In this document: positions 1 through 6,903 of the stretch, one piece after another | How the letters are laid out: every line of letters starts with the position of its first letter | How positions within the stretch are numbered: the stretch's first letter is position 1 | NCBI GenBank assembly: GCA_020353535.1 | Contig: CP070696.1 | Span: forward strand, 1,955,662-1,997,817 | Origin: Spirochaetaceae bacterium | Lineage (GTDB): Bacteria > Spirochaetota > Spirochaetia > SZUA-6 > DRHE01 | Length of the DNA: 42,156 bases | Direction of reading: 5' to 3' | Translations under genes and position numbers: made by a program | The notes under the pieces: generated by a model | The model's input: the letters and a program-made list of their open reading frames with translations, nothing else | What the model was told of the DNA's origin: nothing | Databases searched by the model: none

Positions 1-125
1 TTGAGGACCTTCTTGCGTGTTTCCTCGTTCACCCGGTGAGGCGCATTGAGAACCCGGGAAACAGTAGCTATGCTCACTCCCGCGGTTTCAGCAACCTGAT
101 AAATCGTAGGATCCCGTCTCTTCAT
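1..125 (-). CDS. LacI-family transcriptional regulator, N-terminal fragment
   Basis: Only the first 41 codons lie in the window; the gene continues off the left edge. The ATG is at 125 on the minus strand. The reading begins MKRRDPTIYQVAETAGVSIA and runs into TVSRVLN, the classic LacI helix-turn-helix and hinge-proximal motif, where the recognition helix contacts the operator. A weak AGGA lies about 8 bases before the start. The gene is divergent from the glycosyltransferase at 232 and probably controls it and itself. The effector domain is outside the window, so the inducer cannot be guessed. Family assignment is firm; target is inferred. Confidence 0.93.
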   Translation of the reverse strand, partial: MKRRDPTIYQVAETAGVSIATVSRVLNAPHRVNEETRKKVL

Positions 126-203
126 GAAAGGTCCTGTATATGAGAAGTAAGTGCTTTCATGAAACCTCTTTACAAATTATACGACCTCGGGTAGACTTGT
201 CAA
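121..203. promoter_or_regulatory. Divergent promoter region with paired TTTCATGAA operator-like sites
   Basis: On the minus strand TTGACA (203-198) and TATAAT (181-176) are 16 bp apart, a full-consensus sigma-70-type promoter for the LacI gene. On the plus strand TTTACA (169-174) and TAGACT (192-197) are 17 bp apart and serve the glycosyltransferase. The palindrome TTTCATGAAA at 155-164 lies just after the expected minus-strand start point and just upstream of the plus-strand -35. A second copy, TTTCATGAA on the minus strand (129-121), covers the regulator's start codon; centres are about 35 bp apart. This is the expected layout of LacI-type autoregulation. The sites lack the usual central CG of LacI operators, so identity is inferred. 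Confidence 0.6.
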
Positions 204-231
204 CGGTTTTTCAGGCAATTTGTTATTGATT

Positions 232-1707
232 ATGTTCGTTGGTTGTTTAAATCCACAGGGGAACTTTGATCCCGGCGATTATGGATGGACGCAGCACCCC
301 GATTTCGGCGGGCAGCTGGTCTACGTTAAGGAGCTGGCCCTGGCCTTGAGTGCATTGGGACAGCGGGTGGATATCCTCACCCGCCGCATCGAAGACCCAG
401 ACTGGCCCGTTTTCGCAGGTTTCCAGGACGGCTATCCCGGACATGAGAATGTCCGAATCCTGCGTTTTCCCTGCGGGCCTCCCCGGTTCCTGCCCAAGGA
501 GGAGCTCTGGCCGCATCTCGAAGAATGGGTGGCGAACATTCTTGCGTTCTACGATCGGGAGCGCTCCTATCCCGATGTGTTTGCCGGACATTACGCCGAT
601 GGTGGTCTGGCCGCCATCCTGATTCAGGAAAAACGGGAGACCCCGTTCACATTCACCGGCCATAGTCTGGGCGCACAGAAGATGGACAAGACCATTCACG
701 ACAAGGAGGATTTCGACGGGATTGTGGAACGCTTTCACTTTGACCGCCGCATCATCGCCGAACGTCTCTCTATGGCCAGATCCGCTCGCATCATCACCAG
801 CACGGAGCAGGAGAGGAGGGAACAGTACGCCCATCGGCTCTATCGAGACGTGGTGGACCCGGCAGCGCACGGCAAGTTCGCCGTGATTCCACCGGGCGTG
901 AATCTTGACATCTTCGGGCGGGATCGGAAGAACCGCTCTGAGGAGAAAACAGTCGGGAGGATCAAACGGATGATGGATCGTGGCATCCCGGCGAGTCGCC
1001 GGGAGCTCGCTACGGTGATCTGCTCCAGTCGACTGGACAGGAAGAAGAACCACCTGGGATTGGTCCGTGCCTGGGTCGTAAGTGAGGAGCTGAGGCGGGC
1101 GGCCAATCTGGTGATCGTGACCCGGGGTGTACGGAATCCTCTCCAAAGCTGGGAAGCGGATTTTAACGGAGAGGAACGGAGCGTGTTCGGGGAGATCGTC
1201 CGCCAGATCCAGGAGAACGATCTGCAGGGTTGTGTGAGCGCCTTTGATCTGAACAGCCAAGAGGAGCTGGCCGCCTGCTATCGGTACTTGAGCAGGAACA
1301 AGAGAGGCATCTTCGCTCTGTCGTCTGTCTACGAACCGTTCGGTTTAGCCCCCCTGGAGGCCATGGCCGCAGGTCTGCCCGCGGTTGTAACGCGAAACGG
1401 CGGACCGACGGAGAGCCTCCAGGATAATGATGGTGCGTACGGGATTCTCGTGGATCCGGAGAACCCGGAAGATATTGCCGGGGGTATCCTGCGGCTGGCC
1501 CGGGATGAATCATTCAGAGAGGCGATGTGGCGCCGCGGAGAGCAGCGGATTTTGGATCGTTACACCTGGCAGCGCACAGCTGAGGGTTATTTGGCGGAAT
1601 TCAACCGAATCCAGGAGGAGACAGGCGCGGGAAAGCGTACGTTCAGGATTCCTGAAGATTTAGGGAAGTCCTGGTTGCGGAATCTATACTACGGGGGATC
1701 GGTATGA
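232..1707 (+). CDS. Sucrose-phosphate-synthase-like GT4 glycosyltransferase
   Basis: A 491-residue retaining glycosyltransferase of the GT4/sucrose-phosphate synthase type, expected to transfer a hexose from an NDP-sugar to a phosphosugar acceptor in the cytoplasm. The N-terminal domain has the GGQLVYVKELALAL loop and TGHSLG, both typical of sucrose(-phosphate) synthases. The C-terminal domain has SRLDRKKN (donor phosphate binding) and the EX7E pair in VYEPFGLAPLEAM (E368, E376). I chose ATG 232; a TTG at 220 would add four residues, and neither has a clear ribosome site. The gene overlaps the next by 4 bp (ATGA). The product could be sucrose-6-phosphate, mannosylfructose phosphate or a related compatible solute; the sequence does not decide. 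Confidence 0.85.
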   Translation: MFVGCLNPQGNFDPGDYGWTQHPDFGGQLVYVKELALALSALGQRVDILTRRIEDPDWPVFAGFQDGYPGHENVRILRFPCGPPRFLPKEELWPHLEEWVANILAFYDRERSYPDVFAGHYADGGLAAILIQEKRETPFTFTGHSLGAQKMDKTIHDKEDFDGIVERFHFDRRIIAERLSMARSARIITSTEQERREQYAHRLYRDVVDPAAHGKFAVIPPGVNLDIFGRDRKNRSEEKTVGRIKRMMDRGIPASRRELATVICSSRLDRKKNHLGLVRAWVVSEELRRAANLVIVTRGVRNPLQSWEADFNGEERSVFGEIVRQIQENDLQGCVSAFDLNSQEELAACYRYLSRNKRGIFALSSVYEPFGLAPLEAMAAGLPAVVTRNGGPTESLQDNDGAYGILVDPENPEDIAGGILRLARDESFREAMWRRGEQRILDRYTWQRTAEGYLAEFNRIQEETGAGKRTFRIPEDLGKSWLRNLYYGGSV

Positions 1708-2348
1708 TCGGGGACAAACTTATCATCAAGGACAAACACCGCCAAGCCGCCGAGCAGGTCATGGAACACATCCTGCCGCAGGTACGGAATTGCTCTCGGG
1801 TTTTCGCAATATCTATTGCCGGGGAATCCGGCAGCGGAAAATCGGAGACCGGTCAGGCCGTAGCGGATGCCCTGAACAAGCGGGGCTTCGAAACCATCGT
1901 GCTGCAGCAGGACGACTACTTTATCCATCCTCCTAAAACCAACGACCGGACCCGCCGTCGGGACATCGGTTGGGTGGGCATGCAGGAGGTACGGCTGGAC
2001 CTTCTGGATGTCCACCTCGGAGAACTCCGCGCTGGGGCAGAGAAGATCGTCAAGCCTCTGGTCGTGTACGGGGAGGACCGAATCACCGAGGAAACATTAT
2101 CACTGGAGGCGGTGGCTGTGGTGATCGCGGAAGGGACCTATACCACGGCTCTGGAGAACGTGGATGTACGGGTGTTCATCGATCTGACCTATCTACAGAC
2201 GCTTCAATCCCGATTGGAGCGAGCTCGGGAAGCCCAGGATGAATTCCTGGAGAAAGTACTGGAAATCGAGCACCGTATCATATCGACTCACAAGAGGCGG
2301 GCACATCTTATCATCAACAGGGATTATCAGGTTGTAGCGGCGAGCTGA
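1704..2348 (+). CDS. Uridine-kinase-like P-loop kinase
   Basis: A 214-residue P-loop NTPase of the uridine kinase/phosphoribulokinase family. The Walker A motif GESGSGKS spans residues 40-47, and QQDDYF near residue 70 matches the substrate-binding DDY/DNY stretch of uridine kinases. It is translationally coupled to the glycosyltransferase by a 4-bp overlap, so the two probably act on one pathway. Because its partner makes a sugar phosphate or glycoside, the true substrate may be a sugar or nucleoside rather than uridine. It ends just before a convergent minus-strand gene. Fold assignment is strong; substrate is open. Confidence 0.78.
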   Translation: MIGDKLIIKDKHRQAAEQVMEHILPQVRNCSRVFAISIAGESGSGKSETGQAVADALNKRGFETIVLQQDDYFIHPPKTNDRTRRRDIGWVGMQEVRLDLLDVHLGELRAGAEKIVKPLVVYGEDRITEETLSLEAVAVVIAEGTYTTALENVDVRVFIDLTYLQTLQSRLERAREAQDEFLEKVLEIEHRIISTHKRRAHLIINRDYQVVAAS

Positions 2349-2360
2349 CAGGGGGCTATG

Positions 2361-2825
2361 CTAGCGACGGCGTTGTACTTGGAATCCGTCTCCCCCAGAT
2401 TTGGACAGATCCACCACAATCTCTCGTCCTCCGAATCCGTGGACGTTGCACTTGGCTTGAACCAGCACCCGAGAAACAGAATCCGGGATCGATACGCCGC
2501 TGAGACTCCGGGTAAAAGGCTGCTCGGTTTCATGGGGATGCGCCAGGATTCTCTCTCCCAGGATCTCCCCCGTACGTGGATCAACCACCCGCCAGGCGTC
2601 GGCGTAGTGATCCCAGCCTTCGTCGTTATGCCGAACCGTGACGTCGAATCGCCAGACCCCGTCCGACACCTCTGTAGCCCTTACGTGCTCTACCTGGGCG
2701 AAGTTTAGATCTGGATTGAAAGTCGGTTTGGAGGAATCCCCGGATCCTATCTGTTCATTTCCGCCATGTGCAAAAACAATGCTTACGACCATCAGTAGTG
2801 CTTCAACCAAGGAGGATCGAATCAT
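2361..2825 (-). CDS. Conserved secreted protein, function unknown
   Basis: A 154-residue protein with a hydrophobic N-terminus (LVEALLMVVSIVFAHG) that reads as a signal peptide. The mature part contains a compact conserved-looking core with VRHNDEGWDHYADAWRVVDP, then GERILAHPHETEQPFTRSLSG, suggesting a beta-sandwich export protein; I do not recognise a named function. It lies 14 bp downstream of the carbinolamine dehydratase gene and is probably co-transcribed with it. No good ribosome site precedes the ATG at 2825, so an internal start at about residue 12, or translational coupling, is possible. Confidence 0.7.
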   Translation of the reverse strand: MIRSSLVEALLMVVSIVFAHGGNEQIGSGDSSKPTFNPDLNFAQVEHVRATEVSDGVWRFDVTVRHNDEGWDHYADAWRVVDPRTGEILGERILAHPHETEQPFTRSLSGVSIPDSVSRVLVQAKCNVHGFGGREIVVDLSKSGGDGFQVQRRR

Positions 2826-2839
2826 TGCGCAAATTCCGT

Positions 2840-3202
2840 CTAGCCCTGCTCTACCGGGTGCAGCTCCCGGTAGGCCTTTTCACTCTTGGCCGCCATGATG
2901 AAATCGTTGCGGTGCAATCCCCTGATCTTGTGGGTCCACCAGCTCACGGTCACCCGACCCCATTCGGTCAGAATCGAGGGATGATGTCCTTCTTTTTCGG
3001 CCAGCGCACCGACTCTATTGGTAAACTCTAGGGCCCGGGAGAAATCGGGAAAGCGAAAACTTCGTTCGATCCGGAAGCTTCCGTTCTGTCTTTCCAGTTT
3101 CCAGTCCGGCACTTGAGGAAGGTAATCCTCTATTTCTGCCCGGGTCAGGGGCTGTTCCCCGCCTCGGCAGGCTGTGCATCTCATGATATCCAAGGAGCTC
3201 AT
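2840..3202 (-). CDS. phhB: Pterin-4a-carbinolamine dehydratase
   Basis: A 120-residue PCD/DCoH-family enzyme that dehydrates 4a-hydroxytetrahydrobiopterin during pterin recycling. The active-site signature is present: EGHHPS in the middle, then VSWWTHKIRGLHRNDFIMA, giving the conserved His-His-Pro and the third His region. The start at 3202 is set by AGGAGG four bases upstream. No aromatic amino acid hydroxylase lies nearby, so the partner may be a molybdopterin-related or other pterin system, as often proposed for orphan PCDs. It heads a small unit with the secreted protein at 2361. Confidence 0.92.
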   Translation of the reverse strand: MSSLDIMRCTACRGGEQPLTRAEIEDYLPQVPDWKLERQNGSFRIERSFRFPDFSRALEFTNRVGALAEKEGHHPSILTEWGRVTVSWWTHKIRGLHRNDFIMAAKSEKAYRELHPVEQG

Positions 3203-3382
3203 AAACCCTCCTGAACCTCAATATAATAATTTCGTTGCACCTGCGGCCAGTTTTGATGGTTTTGCGTGGGTTGAAGTTCATAATTTTCCTCAAGCTTTTA
3301 AAAATCTTGTGAAACGCCCGGGTTGGGCTTCGCAGAGGGCCCCGGCGGGGCGATTCGCTATCGCCGAATACAGAACCGCAGG
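3203..3382 (-). other. Intergenic region with GC-rich hairpins
   Basis: This 180-bp gap separates the AAC(3) gene from phhB. Its AAC(3) end holds a 21-bp palindrome (3374-3394, 10-bp arms around C3384) that includes the AAC(3) stop codon, and a second hairpin GGCGAT/ATCGCC (3349-3354/3360-3365). Neither is followed by a long T-run on the minus strand. The phhB-proximal half is AT-rich and may hold its promoter, but I could not place a convincing -35/-10 pair. Confidence 0.45.
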
Positions 3383-4207
3383 TCACCTGCGGTTGCGCTC
3401 CAGCCATTTTTCCGCATAGTCCACACACAAACGCTGGGAGAACAGCTGTGCCTTGGCGTAGCCGATCCTGCCCTTTCGGATCTGGTCTTTGCACTCCCTT
3501 TCGAAATCTCGTCCCAGGCGCTCGAAATCGTCGCTGTGGTAGTTGAAATCTTTGAATCGCTTCCAACGGCGGTGAGCCCCGACCTTCACGGGCGCTCCGG
3601 TGGTAACGATTCGCTTCCCGTGAAAATCGGCGCGGTCCTCGCCGAGATGCATCGAAGTATTGCAGCCGTGATCAACGCCGACGAGGAGCACCCAACCGTC
3701 CAGCTCATACACCCGCGCCAGCGGGGAGTGCTCGCCCAGCCCGAACTCCAGACTGTGGTCCTGCACGATCCTCAAAGCCTGCTCACCCCAGGCGGCGAAT
3801 GAAACCTGGGGGTGGGCACTGCGTACCACGGAGGGAAGCGTGCGAAAACACTCCGCCACTACCCCCATGCCCCGGGTCGGTGTCAGCTCCGGATCGTAGG
3901 CGGGCATGGTTCTGCGGATCGTTTCCCACCACGATTTCGGTACCGGCGGATTCTCCCACAACGAGGGGTCCGAGAGATCTCCCGTGTGGGTGGGCATGAT
4001 CAGAGTGCCGTAGCTGCGCAGCATCCTCTGCAAGGCCCGGATCACCGCCACCGGACCGCCGCAAACCCAGCCTATTGCACTCAGAGACGAGTGAACGATC
4101 AGCACCATGCCCGGTCGAATCCCTAAAGCGCGTAGATCTCTGGTTAGAGAATCGATGGTGACTGGTCCTTTTGCGGAAACTGCGATGGCCTGTTCTTCCT
4201 TGGTCAT
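3383..4207 (-). CDS. AAC(3)-family acetyltransferase (YokD-like)
   Basis: A 274-residue member of the aminoglycoside 3-N-acetyltransferase family, which transfers acetyl from acetyl-CoA to an amino group. Family motifs appear in order: VHSSLSAIGWVCGG (about residues 38-51), MPTHTGDLSDP, PTRGMGVVAECFR, RSAHPQVSFAAWG, GEHSPLARVYELDGWVLLVGV and NTSMHLGE. I chose ATG 4207; a TTG start further upstream would add MFFPAETRVRS but has no ribosome site. Members in environmental chromosomes often do not give resistance, so the substrate may be a native amino sugar or CoA-linked metabolite. Nothing nearby suggests mobility. Confidence 0.88.
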   Translation of the reverse strand: MTKEEQAIAVSAKGPVTIDSLTRDLRALGIRPGMVLIVHSSLSAIGWVCGGPVAVIRALQRMLRSYGTLIMPTHTGDLSDPSLWENPPVPKSWWETIRRTMPAYDPELTPTRGMGVVAECFRTLPSVVRSAHPQVSFAAWGEQALRIVQDHSLEFGLGEHSPLARVYELDGWVLLVGVDHGCNTSMHLGEDRADFHGKRIVTTGAPVKVGAHRRWKRFKDFNYHSDDFERLGRDFERECKDQIRKGRIGYAKAQLFSQRLCVDYAEKWLERNRR

Positions 4208-4240
4208 GGATCTTACCCTAGTTTCGGCCGGGAAGAACAA

Positions 4241-4274
4241 AAAACCGGCAGGAAAACTCTCTCCCGCCGGTTTT
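4241..4274 (-). terminator. Intrinsic terminator of the DUF4097/2TM unit
   Basis: AAAACCGGC (4241-4249) pairs with GCCGGTTTT (4266-4274) around a 16-base loop. Read on the minus strand the stem is followed by a T-run. It sits between the end of the DUF4097 gene and the start of the AAC(3) gene, so the two are probably separate transcripts. Confidence 0.75.
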
Positions 4275-4308
4275 GATTTGATTGCTAGTTGATCCTGTTG
4301 CCGGATTG

Positions 4309-5205
4309 CTACCGGCTCAAGGATATTCTCCCGCTAACCGTTTTTACCTCAAAGGGAACCGTGCCGTCGCCCACCGTACCTTCGAGCTTGGTGCGCTTCT
4401 GTTCGATGACCCGAACGGGGAAATCGCAGGAGATCGATCCGCTCACGGACTGGAGCTTCAAATCGGCATCCAAAGCGGAGAAAACCTCCAGATCCACGGC
4501 TCCGGAAATCGTGTCGATCTCCACCGAACCGCCTGGATCCAGGCTGAGGATCTCTCCATGCACCCTTCCCGAGGTGGCGTTGATATCCAGAGTCTTACCG
4601 GCAAAGGCGAAGTTAATCGATCCGCTGATGGATTTGGCCCTCAAATCGGCGGATCGCTCGGTTTCGATGCGTCCCGACACGGTCTCCAGAACCTGGACGA
4701 CCCCAGGTCCCATGTTTTCAATCCCTATGTCTCCGGAGATGTTGTTGGCCCGGATTTCCACAATGGAAGAGGGAACCTTGAGGTCGAATGATACGGAGCC
4801 GAAGGGGGACCCAGCAATTCTCCGGTAGACGGGGCGAATGCTCAGGCGCCTTCCCCGGGATTCGATTTCGATCTCGAACTCCTCGAGATACCTGGAGGAG
4901 CGAGCCTGCTTGATGTAGTGGACCTGGACGTAATCCTGGTTCCAAGCTTCGATACGGATCGGGCCCGAGACGTTCCTGATCTCCAGCTCGCCGAAGCTGC
5001 CCTCGACGTTTTCCGTGACTTCCTGGCTCTCCCAACCGGATCCGATGGTAAATCCCCGGCCCGCCCTGTCAAAGGATCGATAACTCTCCCCCTGATAGAA
5101 GGGCTCGATCCAGAGCAGATAAACCAGGGCGTACACGATCAGCGCTGCAGCCAGTAGGCCGAAGACAGGACCAAGAACGTCAACCCAGGTTCTTCTACTC
5201 CTCAT
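4309..5205 (-). CDS. DUF4097-type beta-repeat protein with N-terminal membrane anchor
   Basis: A 298-residue protein. Residues about 10-32 form one strongly hydrophobic segment (VFGLLAAALIVYALVYLLW). The rest is a run of short beta-strand repeats with the recurring pattern VSGxIxIE / SISGSIxF / TISGAVDLEV / SVSGSISCDF, diagnostic of DUF4097 (adhesin-like beta solenoid). It is expected to sit in the membrane with the beta-helix outside. Its start overlaps the 2TM gene by 11 bp, so the pair is coupled. DUF4097 genes often lie in envelope-stress or sigma/anti-sigma regions, and an ECF sigma gene lies about 1 kb upstream. Molecular role unknown. Confidence 0.82.
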   Translation of the reverse strand: MRSRRTWVDVLGPVFGLLAAALIVYALVYLLWIEPFYQGESYRSFDRAGRGFTIGSGWESQEVTENVEGSFGELEIRNVSGPIRIEAWNQDYVQVHYIKQARSSRYLEEFEIEIESRGRRLSIRPVYRRIAGSPFGSVSFDLKVPSSIVEIRANNISGDIGIENMGPGVVQVLETVSGRIETERSADLRAKSISGSINFAFAGKTLDINATSGRVHGEILSLDPGGSVEIDTISGAVDLEVFSALDADLKLQSVSGSISCDFPVRVIEQKRTKLEGTVGDGTVPFEVKTVSGRISLSR

Positions 5206-5470
5206 CTTCCATCTTCTCCAATTCCCGCTGCATCAGCCGTTTCTCAAGGCTGCCACCCTGGTAGATAAACGCGCTCAGGAAGTGGGCTACGATGCCGATA
5301 CCCCAGCCCAATGCCGGCCACAACCACCATTGATACCCGGACCAGGTGGTGTTGTTGATGATGGCCAGAACCACCATGACTACGGCGTAGATCAGAAAAT
5401 GACGGATGAAGTCCATCTTTTTCATGGCGATCTTTCGAGCTCTTTCGATCTTTTCTTCTTGGGTTGCCAT
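5195..5470 (-). CDS. 2TM-domain small membrane protein
   Basis: A 91-residue protein with two membrane segments (IRHFLIYAVVMVVLAIIN and WWLWPALGWGIGIVAHFLSAF) between charged ends. This matches the short 2TM domain seen alone or fused to histidine kinases and DUF4097 neighbours. A strong ribosome site (AAGGAGG) precedes ATG 5470. It overlaps the DUF4097 gene by 11 bp. Likely a partner or membrane adaptor of that protein; the function is inferred only from context. Confidence 0.8.
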   Translation of the reverse strand: MATQEEKIERARKIAMKKMDFIRHFLIYAVVMVVLAIINNTTWSGYQWWLWPALGWGIGIVAHFLSAFIYQGGSLEKRLMQRELEKMEDEE

Positions 5471-5811
5471 TACGTCCTCCTTAGAGAATTTTATTATTTG
5501 ACAATTTTAAATTTAAAATAAATTAATAATTTTAATAAATACAGTCCATAATTTTATTTTTTAATCAAATATTTTAATACCCTGGCTGTTTGTCGCATAC
5601 CCATAGGTTCCCGACGTCACAGACGACTCAGCGGCCCTTCCTTTTGTGTAACACTCCTGCTTGGTAAATCTGTCACTGCAATGATAAAAAAGCCCGTTTC
5701 CATGGGGGAACGGGCTTCGCATAGTGATGGTGCACCCGGCCGGCAAATGCCGGTACTCCGGCAGGCGCCCAGCCCAAGGGCGTCTGCGCCCAACCGAACC
5801 GGGTGTCGGCC
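5471..5811 (-). other. Intergenic region: AT-rich promoter tract, terminator and multibranched stem-loop
   Basis: No gene is supported in these 341 bp. The part next to the 2TM gene (about 5490-5580) is extremely AT-rich and is the likely promoter region for the 2TM-DUF4097 unit, though no single -35/-10 pair stands out. A terminator lies at 5690-5717. Between it and the stop codon of the small membrane protein gene, positions 5733-5805 can fold as a closed junction: a 7-bp closing stem (CACCCGG/CCGGGTG) encloses CCGGCA/TGCCGG (5740-5753) and CGCCC/GGGCG (5766-5782). Confidence 0.5.
5685..5717 (-). terminator. Intrinsic terminator after the ECF sigma/small membrane protein unit
   Basis: AAGCCCGTT (5690-5698) pairs with AACGGGCTT (5709-5717). 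On the minus strand the stem is followed by six Ts (complement of 5685-5690). It closes the transcript that carries the 114-residue membrane protein and probably the ECF sigma gene. Confidence 0.8.
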
Positions 5812-6156
5812 TCAGGCCTGCTGGGGCTCCTCCGGGGGGGGTTCCGGTTTGTCCCGCTGTTCCTGGTCCCAGAAACGGGCCTTGAAGCGGGCTCGGAATC
5901 GATCCTTCCACTCCTCGTCTCGGGACCTGCGATGATCGTGATCCCAGCGGCCGGCCTTGAACAGGATGTGAGCCAGCAGGACGATTCCCCAGCTCTGCCA
6001 GTATGTCAGTGGATTCAGTCCGAAAACCTCCGGCATGATCCAGTTCCAGAGCAGCATGACCACCAGCCCGAACAGGAGGGCCAAAGCGGCCGCCAGCACG
6101 ATGCCGCCGAGAATCATACCGCCTCGTATAAACGGTCGTCTGATATTGTGAAACAT
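5812..6156 (-). CDS. Small membrane protein next to ECF sigma factor
   Basis: A 114-residue protein. The start at ATG 6156 is fixed by GAGGAGG seven bases upstream; longer readings lack a ribosome site. Residues about 10-40 form a long hydrophobic stretch (GMILGGIVLAAALALLFGLVV) followed by MLLWNWIMPEVFGLNPLTYWQSWGIVLLAHILF, so two membrane spans with the WNWIMPxxFGL signature seen in small envelope proteins next to ECF sigma genes. The C-terminus is highly charged and ends in a proline-rich tail (EPPPEEPQQA). It could be a target of the sigma factor or act in its control. Confidence 0.75.
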   Translation of the reverse strand: MFHNIRRPFIRGGMILGGIVLAAALALLFGLVVMLLWNWIMPEVFGLNPLTYWQSWGIVLLAHILFKAGRWDHDHRRSRDEEWKDRFRARFKARFWDQEQRDKPEPPPEEPQQA

Positions 6157-6221
6157 CTTGTTACCTCCTCTGGGGTGTATCCCCGTGTTGTTGGTATATA
6201 TTTGCATTGTCCGCCGGGACG

Positions 6222-6236
6222 CCGCCGTCACGGCGG
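6222..6236 (-). other. Short GC hairpin between sigma and membrane protein genes
   Basis: CCGCCG-TCA-CGGCGG is a perfect 6-bp stem with a 3-base loop in the 107-bp gap. No T-run follows, so it is more likely an mRNA-processing or pausing hairpin than a terminator. Confidence 0.4.
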
Positions 6237-6263
6237 GAACCCAGCCCTGATTCCAAATCAGTT

Positions 6264-6809
6264 TCAAGCCAATTCATCGACGATCTCCTTGAGCTCGTGC
6301 AGACGGGTTCTCAGAAACTGAACGGCATAACGTTTACGGGCGATCAGCGTGCTCAGGGGAACGCCGCTTTGTTCAGAAATTTCCCGGAATGTCCTTCCTT
6401 CGATCGCCTGCTGGATGAAGGTGTCTCGCTGCTCAGGGGGAAGTTCATCCAGAGCCTCGATCAGTGCGTCCATGACCGCGGTACGAATCAGATCTTTCTC
6501 GATATCGATACCGCTGTCGGCGAGTAGCTCTTCCAGGGTGACCTCCTCCCTCTCCTGCTGAAGGCTGACTGTATTCCTCTTCCTGCGGTAGCGATCGATA
6601 ATCTTATTTCTGGCGATGGTGTACAGCCAGCCGACCACGTTTTCTATCGGGTCGGTCACGCTGGCACTGCGGATCGCCTGGAAAAAAACATCCTGCAGCA
6701 GGTCCTCCGCTTCTTCCACGTTTGCAATGCGGGAGCGGATAAAAGCGAGCAGGGCTTTCCGTTCGTTTCTGTACACCTTCTCCAGGCGCTGCACCAATAC
6801 TGCCTCCAT
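6264..6809 (-). CDS. ECF-type RNA polymerase sigma factor
   Basis: A 181-residue sigma-70-family factor with region 2 (AEDLLQDVFFQAI, then VVGWLYTIARNKIIDRYRRKRN) and region 4 (LPPEQRDTFIQQAIEGRTFREISEQSGVPLSTLIARKRYAVQFLR); region 3 is missing, as in ECF factors. It would direct RNA polymerase to a stress or envelope regulon. No recognisable anti-sigma gene adjoins it; the next gene downstream is a small 2-span membrane protein. A perfect TATAAT (complement of 6814-6819) lies only 4 bases before the annotated ATG, so a short-leader transcript or a slightly later start (TTG or GTG at codons 5-6) is possible. Confidence 0.92.
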   Translation of the reverse strand: MEAVLVQRLEKVYRNERKALLAFIRSRIANVEEAEDLLQDVFFQAIRSASVTDPIENVVGWLYTIARNKIIDRYRRKRNTVSLQQEREEVTLEELLADSGIDIEKDLIRTAVMDALIEALDELPPEQRDTFIQQAIEGRTFREISEQSGVPLSTLIARKRYAVQFLRTRLHELKEIVDELA

Positions 6810-6848
6810 ATCAATTATAAAGACGCATGCGAAAGAATATTATTGTAT

Positions 6849-6902
6849 TTGTCATTTTTTTCTTTTCCTTGCTTAACTTTTCCTAATCTCCTATGATAGG
6901 AG
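6849..6902 (+). promoter_or_regulatory. DeoR/TTT operon promoter and operator-like palindrome
   Basis: TTGTCA (6849-6854) and TTAACT (6873-6878) are 18 bp apart. Directly after the expected start point lies the perfect palindrome CTCCTAT-G-ATAGGAG (6888-6902). Its right arm contains the only AGGAG before the GTG start at 6904, so a bound repressor or an RNA hairpin would hide the ribosome site. This suggests autoregulation by the DeoR protein, inferred from position. Confidence 0.5.
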
Positions 6903-6903
6903 C

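Noticed and set aside
247..1260. Long open frame antisense to the glycosyltransferase
   Set aside because: It overlaps a clear GT4 gene in another frame, has no recognisable domain and no ribosome site; it is a GC-rich shadow frame.
3383..4207. Acquired antibiotic-resistance gene
   Set aside because: The AAC(3)-family protein sits among housekeeping-like genes with no mobile element or integron features, so resistance is not supported.
5733..5805. Possible tRNA (73 nt, 7-bp closing stem)
   Set aside because: The length and stem fit, but neither strand has a TTC-containing T-loop, a T at position 8 or a plausible anticodon arm.
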